8,961 bases of DNA from Chloroflexota bacterium (GTDB lineage Bacteria > Chloroflexota > Anaerolineae > Anaerolineales > DRMV01), in contig JAADFA010000098.1 in NCBI GenBank assembly GCA_013153135.1, positions 1 to 8,961 on the forward strand. The letters run 5' to 3'. A model generated the notes under the pieces. The model had not been told where the DNA came from. It searched no databases and saw nothing but the letters and a program-made list of their open reading frames with translations. This document shows positions 6,571 through 8,961 of this stretch, piece after piece. The stretch's first letter is position 1, and each line of letters starts with the position of its first letter. The position numbers and the translations under genes were made by a program.

Positions 6571-7514
6571 GAGGCCTCCGACGCGTCGTCTATATTCCAT
6601 GTGCGCGCGCCACGCAAAAATGCATCGCCAGACATCGGGCGTTTGCCTGGGGGCTGGACGCGCTCTAACAGCAGCACGCCCTCCGCGGTGCCGACTGCAG
6701 GCCAGCCCTGATGTGCTAGGCGGCGTCCAGGTCCGGGCGAGGGCACCTCGGGCAGCGCGCGTGCCTGAAGCACTTTGAGGTTCCCCCCGCGCCACGGCAT
6801 GAACGAACCCGGCCAAGGATAAAACGCGCGCACTTGGCGTGCCAATGCTACCGCGGGTTTCGTGAAGTCCAGCAGGCCGTCCTGTTTTTTGAGTCGCGGC
6901 GCGTAGGTCGCCAGGCGTTCATCTTGCGGTTGCGGCTGGAGCTCGCCGGCGAGGTAGGGTGGGATGGTTTCCACTAGTAGTTCCGCGCCCATGCGGGCCA
7001 AGCGCTGGCTAAGGGTCAATGCGTTGTCGTCGGGGCGGATGAGGGTCGCGCGTTGGCTCAGGATAGGACCGGTATCGAGCCCCTCGTCCATCAGCATGAT
7101 CGTCACGCCCGTTTGGGCGTCGCCGTGCAGCAGCGCATACTGCACCGGGGCCGCGCCGCGCCAACGGGGCAACAGGGACGCGTGCACGTTGAGGCAACCA
7201 TAACGCGGGAGTTGCAAAACCTCGGGCTTGAGGATCTGGCCGAACGCGGCCACGACGATGAGATCGGGCGCCCACGCGCGCAGTTGGGCCATAGTCTCGG
7301 GTTCGCTCAAGCGCCGCGGTTGGATAACCGGCAGGCCCAGGGCCTGCGCGCGCACCTTAACCGCTGGCGGAGTCAAGCGGTTGCCCCGACCCGCGGGTTT
7401 ATCCGGCTGGGTCACCACCCCAACGACGGGAAAGTGCTCCACGAGCGCGTCCAAAATGGGCAACGCGAATTCGGGCGACCCCATGAAGACGATGCGCGGC
7501 GCGCGATGCATCAT
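6567..7514 (-). CDS. fmt: Methionyl-tRNA formyltransferase
   Basis: It formylates the amino group of Met on initiator tRNA using 10-formyl-tetrahydrofolate, a cytosolic step needed for bacterial translation initiation. At 315 aa it is full length. The formyltransferase domain begins IVFMGSPEFALPIL (8-21), and the catalytic triad is visible as N109 and H111 in NVHASLLPRWRG, with the SLLP signature at 113-116, and D147 in MDEGLDTGPIL. TYAPRLKKQDGLLDF (203-217) leads to the C-terminal tRNA-binding domain, ending near residue 305. The gene starts ATGATG; the first ATG shares ATGA with the rimM stop, and AGGAGG (7525-7530) lies 10 or 13 bases upstream of the two Met codons, so the exact first residue is uncertain. 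Its end overlaps the HMG-CoA reductase start by ATGA. In many genomes fmt follows def; here it follows rimM, which is less usual. Confidence 0.97.
   Translation of the reverse strand: MMHRAPRIVFMGSPEFALPILDALVEHFPVVGVVTQPDKPAGRGNRLTPPAVKVRAQALGLPVIQPRRLSEPETMAQLRAWAPDLIVVAAFGQILKPEVLQLPRYGCLNVHASLLPRWRGAAPVQYALLHGDAQTGVTIMLMDEGLDTGPILSQRATLIRPDDNALTLSQRLARMGAELLVETIPPYLAGELQPQPQDERLATYAPRLKKQDGLLDFTKPAVALARQVRAFYPWPGSFMPWRGGNLKVLQARALPEVPSPGPGRRLAHQGWPAVGTAEGVLLLERVQPPGKRPMSGDAFLRGARTWNIDDASEAS
6575..6579 (-). promoter_or_regulatory. Shine-Dalgarno site deciding the HMG-CoA reductase start
   Basis: GGAGG on the minus strand lies four bases before ATG at 6570, inside the end of fmt. The same frame stays open for 82 codons further upstream, but only this start has a ribosome site and gives a family-like length. 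Confidence 0.75.
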
Positions 7515-8113
7515 GTTGTCGTGTCCTCCTCCAACAAGCCGGGCAGAAGATGAACAATTATTTTCTCGTTATCAAAGTCGAACTTGCGCACAACCTCGCT
7601 GATCACAGGCAAAAGTACGCGTTTGCCCGCGTCGTCTTCAACAATAAAGACATCGTTTGCGCCAGTTTCTAGGATCTCAACCAAACGTCCCAGGTCACGG
7701 CCGTCTTCGGTCTGAACGCGAAAGCCCAAGATTTCGAAGTCATAATATTCGTCCTCGTCACGCAGCGGGGCGACCTCAGCCTCGGGGATCGTAACCCACT
7801 GGTTGCGGAACATCTCCACCGCGCTGCGGTCGGGGTAACCTTCGAAGGAAAGCAGGAGGTGCTCCCCAAAAGGGCGCACGGTGCGGATGGTCAACGGCAC
7901 TCGTCGCGGGCCGACGTAGATCACCGCTCCTGGGACGAAACGTTGCTGCGGGACGTCGGTCAGCACCTCGAGCAGCACCTCGCCCCGCAGACCATGGGGA
8001 CGCCGCAGTTTGCCGATGATCACCCGGCCGCCCGCGGCCTGCGCGTCTTCCCAACGCAGACTTCGGCCATAGGAACGCGGACCTCGAGCAGATCGCTTCT
8101 TCCGGCGTGCCAT
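7511..8113 (-). CDS. rimM: 16S rRNA processing/maturation factor RimM
   Basis: RimM assists maturation of the 30S head and binds S19. The 200-aa product shows the N-terminal RimM barrel with GRVIIGKLRRPHGLRGEV (29-46) and FEGYPDRSAVE (90-100). A PRC-barrel follows from about 123: YYDFEILGFRV, then GANDVFIV (151-158), VLLPVISEVV (166-175) and PGLLEE (191-196). About 28 extra N-terminal residues, rich in Arg and Lys, precede the usual start of the domain. No better internal start is visible, and GGAGG in the last codons of khpA sits seven bases before this ATG, so the extension is probably real. The gene starts two bases after the khpA stop and shares ATGA with fmt, which points to translational coupling. 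trmD, a common downstream neighbour, is not here. Confidence 0.95.
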   Translation of the reverse strand: MARRKKRSARGPRSYGRSLRWEDAQAAGGRVIIGKLRRPHGLRGEVLLEVLTDVPQQRFVPGAVIYVGPRRVPLTIRTVRPFGEHLLLSFEGYPDRSAVEMFRNQWVTIPEAEVAPLRDEDEYYDFEILGFRVQTEDGRDLGRLVEILETGANDVFIVEDDAGKRVLLPVISEVVRKFDFDNEKIIVHLLPGLLEEDTTT

Positions 8114-8115
8114 GG

Positions 8116-8391
8116 TTAGGCCTCCCTGTCAACCTCCGTAGCCTCGACAATCTCAAGCTCGTACATGCGTCCTTCTTGGAGAGCCAAAATCTGCAACAAA
8201 GCTCGAATCGCATCTGCCACCCGACCGCCACGGCCGATCATGCGGCCCAGATCTTCTTTGGCAACCTCAACCTCAATGAGATGACTTGGGCCACCGCGCA
8301 CCTCAACTACGTATACCTTGTTTGGCCGGGTGACGATAGAACGGGCAATGTATTCCACCAAGGCTTTCGCCCGACTCTCATGACCGCGCAT
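8116..8391 (-). CDS. khpA: KH-domain RNA-binding protein KhpA (YlqC family)
   Basis: This is a small single-KH RNA-binding protein. In Gram-positive bacteria KhpA pairs with KhpB and affects RNA stability and cell division; its role in this lineage is inferred. The 91-aa product contains the KH helix-loop-helix LGRMIGRGGRVADAIRALL (48-66) with the RNA-contacting GRGG loop at 53-56, preceded by HLIEVEVAKED. It is about ten residues longer than typical members because of a short N-terminus and an acidic C-terminal tail. The start is set by AGGAGG (8396-8401), four bases upstream. An in-frame ATG at 8421 exists further up but abuts a hairpin and lacks a ribosome site. Its position between rpsP and rimM matches the family's common gene order. 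Confidence 0.93.
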   Translation of the reverse strand: MRGHESRAKALVEYIARSIVTRPNKVYVVEVRGGPSHLIEVEVAKEDLGRMIGRGGRVADAIRALLQILALQEGRMYELEIVEATEVDREA

Positions 8392-8421
8392 CGCGCCTCC
8401 TGCACAGCAAAGAACAAACAT

Positions 8422-8445
8422 GGGCGACCCCGGCCGGGGTCGCCC
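8422..8445 (-). promoter_or_regulatory. Perfect GC-rich palindrome upstream of khpA (attenuator or terminator-like)
   Basis: Arms GGGCGACCCC (8422-8431) and GGGGTCGCCC (8436-8445) form a perfect 10-bp stem with a GGCC loop; the 24 bases read the same on both strands. In the direction of transcription it is followed by ATGTTTGTTCTTTG, a modestly U-rich stretch, and then the khpA ribosome site. This fits a weak intrinsic terminator or attenuator that would let rpsP be expressed above khpA-rimM-fmt. It is the second of two GC-rich hairpins in this gap. Regulation is inferred from structure alone. Confidence 0.55.
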
Positions 8446-8471
8446 GCAGTCAACAAGGGGACGATATCTCC

Positions 8472-8494
8472 CACCCCGGGCCCAGGCCGGGGTG
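8472..8494 (-). promoter_or_regulatory. GC-rich hairpin just downstream of rpsP
   Basis: CACCCCGG (8472-8479) and CCGGGGTG (8487-8494) pair over 8 bp with a seven-base loop. It lies about 25 bases after the rpsP stop. It shares the ACCCCGG/CCGGGGT core with the palindrome at 8422-8445, so arms of the two hairpins could also pair with each other, which would allow alternative structures in the rpsP-khpA leader. No T-tract follows, so it is unlikely to be a terminator. It may protect the 3' end of rpsP mRNA. Confidence 0.45.
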
Positions 8495-8518
8495 CACGAA
8501 TACGTACGTTCTTGATCC

Positions 8519-8884
8519 CTAGTCCGACGACGCCACGGCCGCGGCTTCACTGGTCTTGCGGCCCGGAGCATAGGGTGCCTGGGCGGCCGCGGCTTCTTCG
8601 AGCAGAGTTTCCAGCGGCTCTCCCTGTTTGAAGCGTTCGTAGCGTTCCCATAGGCCGATGGTGCGGAACAACCGTTCCACCGATTCCGACGGTTGAGCGC
8701 CGTTGCGCAGCCAATAATACACCCGGTCTTCTTTCACGACAATCGTCGGCGGATGGGTGCGGGGATTGTAGAAACCCAAGTTTTCCAAGTATTTACCATC
8801 CCGCTTAACGCGGCTGTCCGTAGCCACAATACGATAACTCGGTTGATTGCGAGCGCCGACCCGGCGTAAGCGAATGCGGACCAT
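8519..8884 (-). CDS. rpsP: 30S ribosomal protein S16
   Basis: S16 is a structural and assembly protein of the small ribosomal subunit. The 121-aa product begins with the family signature MVRIRLRRVGARNQPSYRIV (1-20), followed by ATDSRVKRDG, the LGFYNP motif (36-41), and DRVYYWLRNGAQPSESVERL (53-72), all typical. The usual family length is about 80-100 residues. Here the last 25 or so residues form an Ala/Glu-rich low-complexity tail that is not part of the conserved fold. AGGAGG at 8894-8899 sits nine bases before the ATG at 8884, which rules against the in-frame ATG further upstream (8938). It is the first gene of the minus-strand cluster visible here; khpA follows after 127 bases with two hairpins. 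Confidence 0.97.
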   Translation of the reverse strand: MVRIRLRRVGARNQPSYRIVATDSRVKRDGKYLENLGFYNPRTHPPTIVVKEDRVYYWLRNGAQPSESVERLFRTIGLWERYERFKQGEPLETLLEEAAAAQAPYAPGRKTSEAAAVASSD

Positions 8885-8893
8885 GGGGTTTGT

Positions 8894-8899
8894 CCTCCT
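8894..8899 (-). promoter_or_regulatory. Shine-Dalgarno site deciding the rpsP start
   Basis: AGGAGG on the minus strand, nine bases before ATG at 8884. It selects the start that gives the canonical S16 N-terminus over the longer open frame. Confidence 0.85.
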
Positions 8900-8939
8900 A
8901 TAAGCAAATTCGAATGCCATTAGGGCAACACAAAACAAG

Positions 8940-8961
8940 GCGAAAGCCTTTTGGCTTTCGC
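8940..8961 (-). terminator. Hairpin at window edge, terminator-like, upstream of rpsP
   Basis: GCGAAAGCC (8940-8948) and GGCTTTCGC (8953-8961) form a perfect 9-bp stem with a four-base loop. Read on the minus strand it is followed by CTTGTTTTGTGTTG, with nine T in the first 13 bases. That fits an intrinsic terminator for a minus-strand gene lying to the right of the window, which would separate it from the rpsP operon. The stem ends exactly at the window edge and may extend beyond it. A leader hairpin of the rpsP mRNA is the alternative. Confidence 0.5.

Noticed and set aside
5623..6711. Long plus-strand open frame of 362 codons opposite HMG-CoA reductase
   Set aside because: It is antisense to a gene with a complete catalytic motif set; composition is His/Arg-rich as expected of a GC-rich antisense frame, with no recognisable domain and no ribosome site.
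6571..6816. Upstream 82-codon extension of HMG-CoA reductase
   Set aside because: It lies wholly inside fmt, looks like an Arg/Ala-rich shadow frame, and the start at 6570 has a ribosome site and correct family length.
7511..8113. trmD following or fused to rimM
   Set aside because: No trmD-like sequence is visible; rimM is followed directly by fmt with an ATGA overlap.
8892..8910. TATAGG/TTGCCC as a promoter for rpsP
   Set aside because: The -10-like element overlaps the Shine-Dalgarno site, so the transcript would lack it; the real promoter is probably to the right of the window.

Overview
The window reads as an ordinary chromosomal segment of a moderately GC-rich bacterium. The best guess is a Chloroflexota (Anaerolineae-like) genome. 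That guess rests on a class II HMG-CoA reductase beside housekeeping translation genes, a 7TM-PAS-GAF sensor kinase, an SPFH protein with an excisionase-type HTH, and abundant GC-rich palindromes between genes. No 16S or marker-gene phylogeny can be run here, so this is inference. No phage, transposase, CRISPR or tRNA gene was seen.

Layout. Positions 1-250 hold no gene but carry three small GC-rich hairpins and a possible extended -10 promoter. A two-gene plus-strand operon follows: a 216-aa helical protein with an acidic tail (251-901) and a 344-aa SPFH/Band-7 protein ending in a helix-turn-helix (925-1959). Both have strong Shine-Dalgarno sites and lie 23 bases apart. A long imperfect inverted repeat (about 1975-2086) sits at the convergent junction and runs into the last codons of the next gene.

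From 8884 down to 2076 all genes are on the minus strand and tightly packed: rpsP (S16), khpA (KH-domain RNA chaperone), rimM (16S maturation), fmt (Met-tRNAi formyltransferase), a class II HMG-CoA reductase and a 1051-aa membrane sensor histidine kinase. khpA/rimM are 2 bases apart, rimM/fmt and fmt/HMG-CoA reductase overlap by ATGA, and reductase/kinase are 25-31 bases apart. The only sizeable internal gap is the 127 bases between rpsP and khpA, which carries two GC-rich hairpins and may be an attenuator. A terminator-like hairpin sits at the right edge, upstream of rpsP.

How the genes fit together. rpsP-khpA-rimM is the familiar small-subunit cluster, but trmD, which commonly follows rimM, is absent here. 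Instead the operon runs into translation initiation (fmt), the committed step of mevalonate-route isoprenoid synthesis, and a membrane-located kinase with no response regulator in view. The points most worth a second look are the SPFH-HTH fusion with its uncharacterised partner, the unusual operon composition, and the inverted repeat at the convergent junction.
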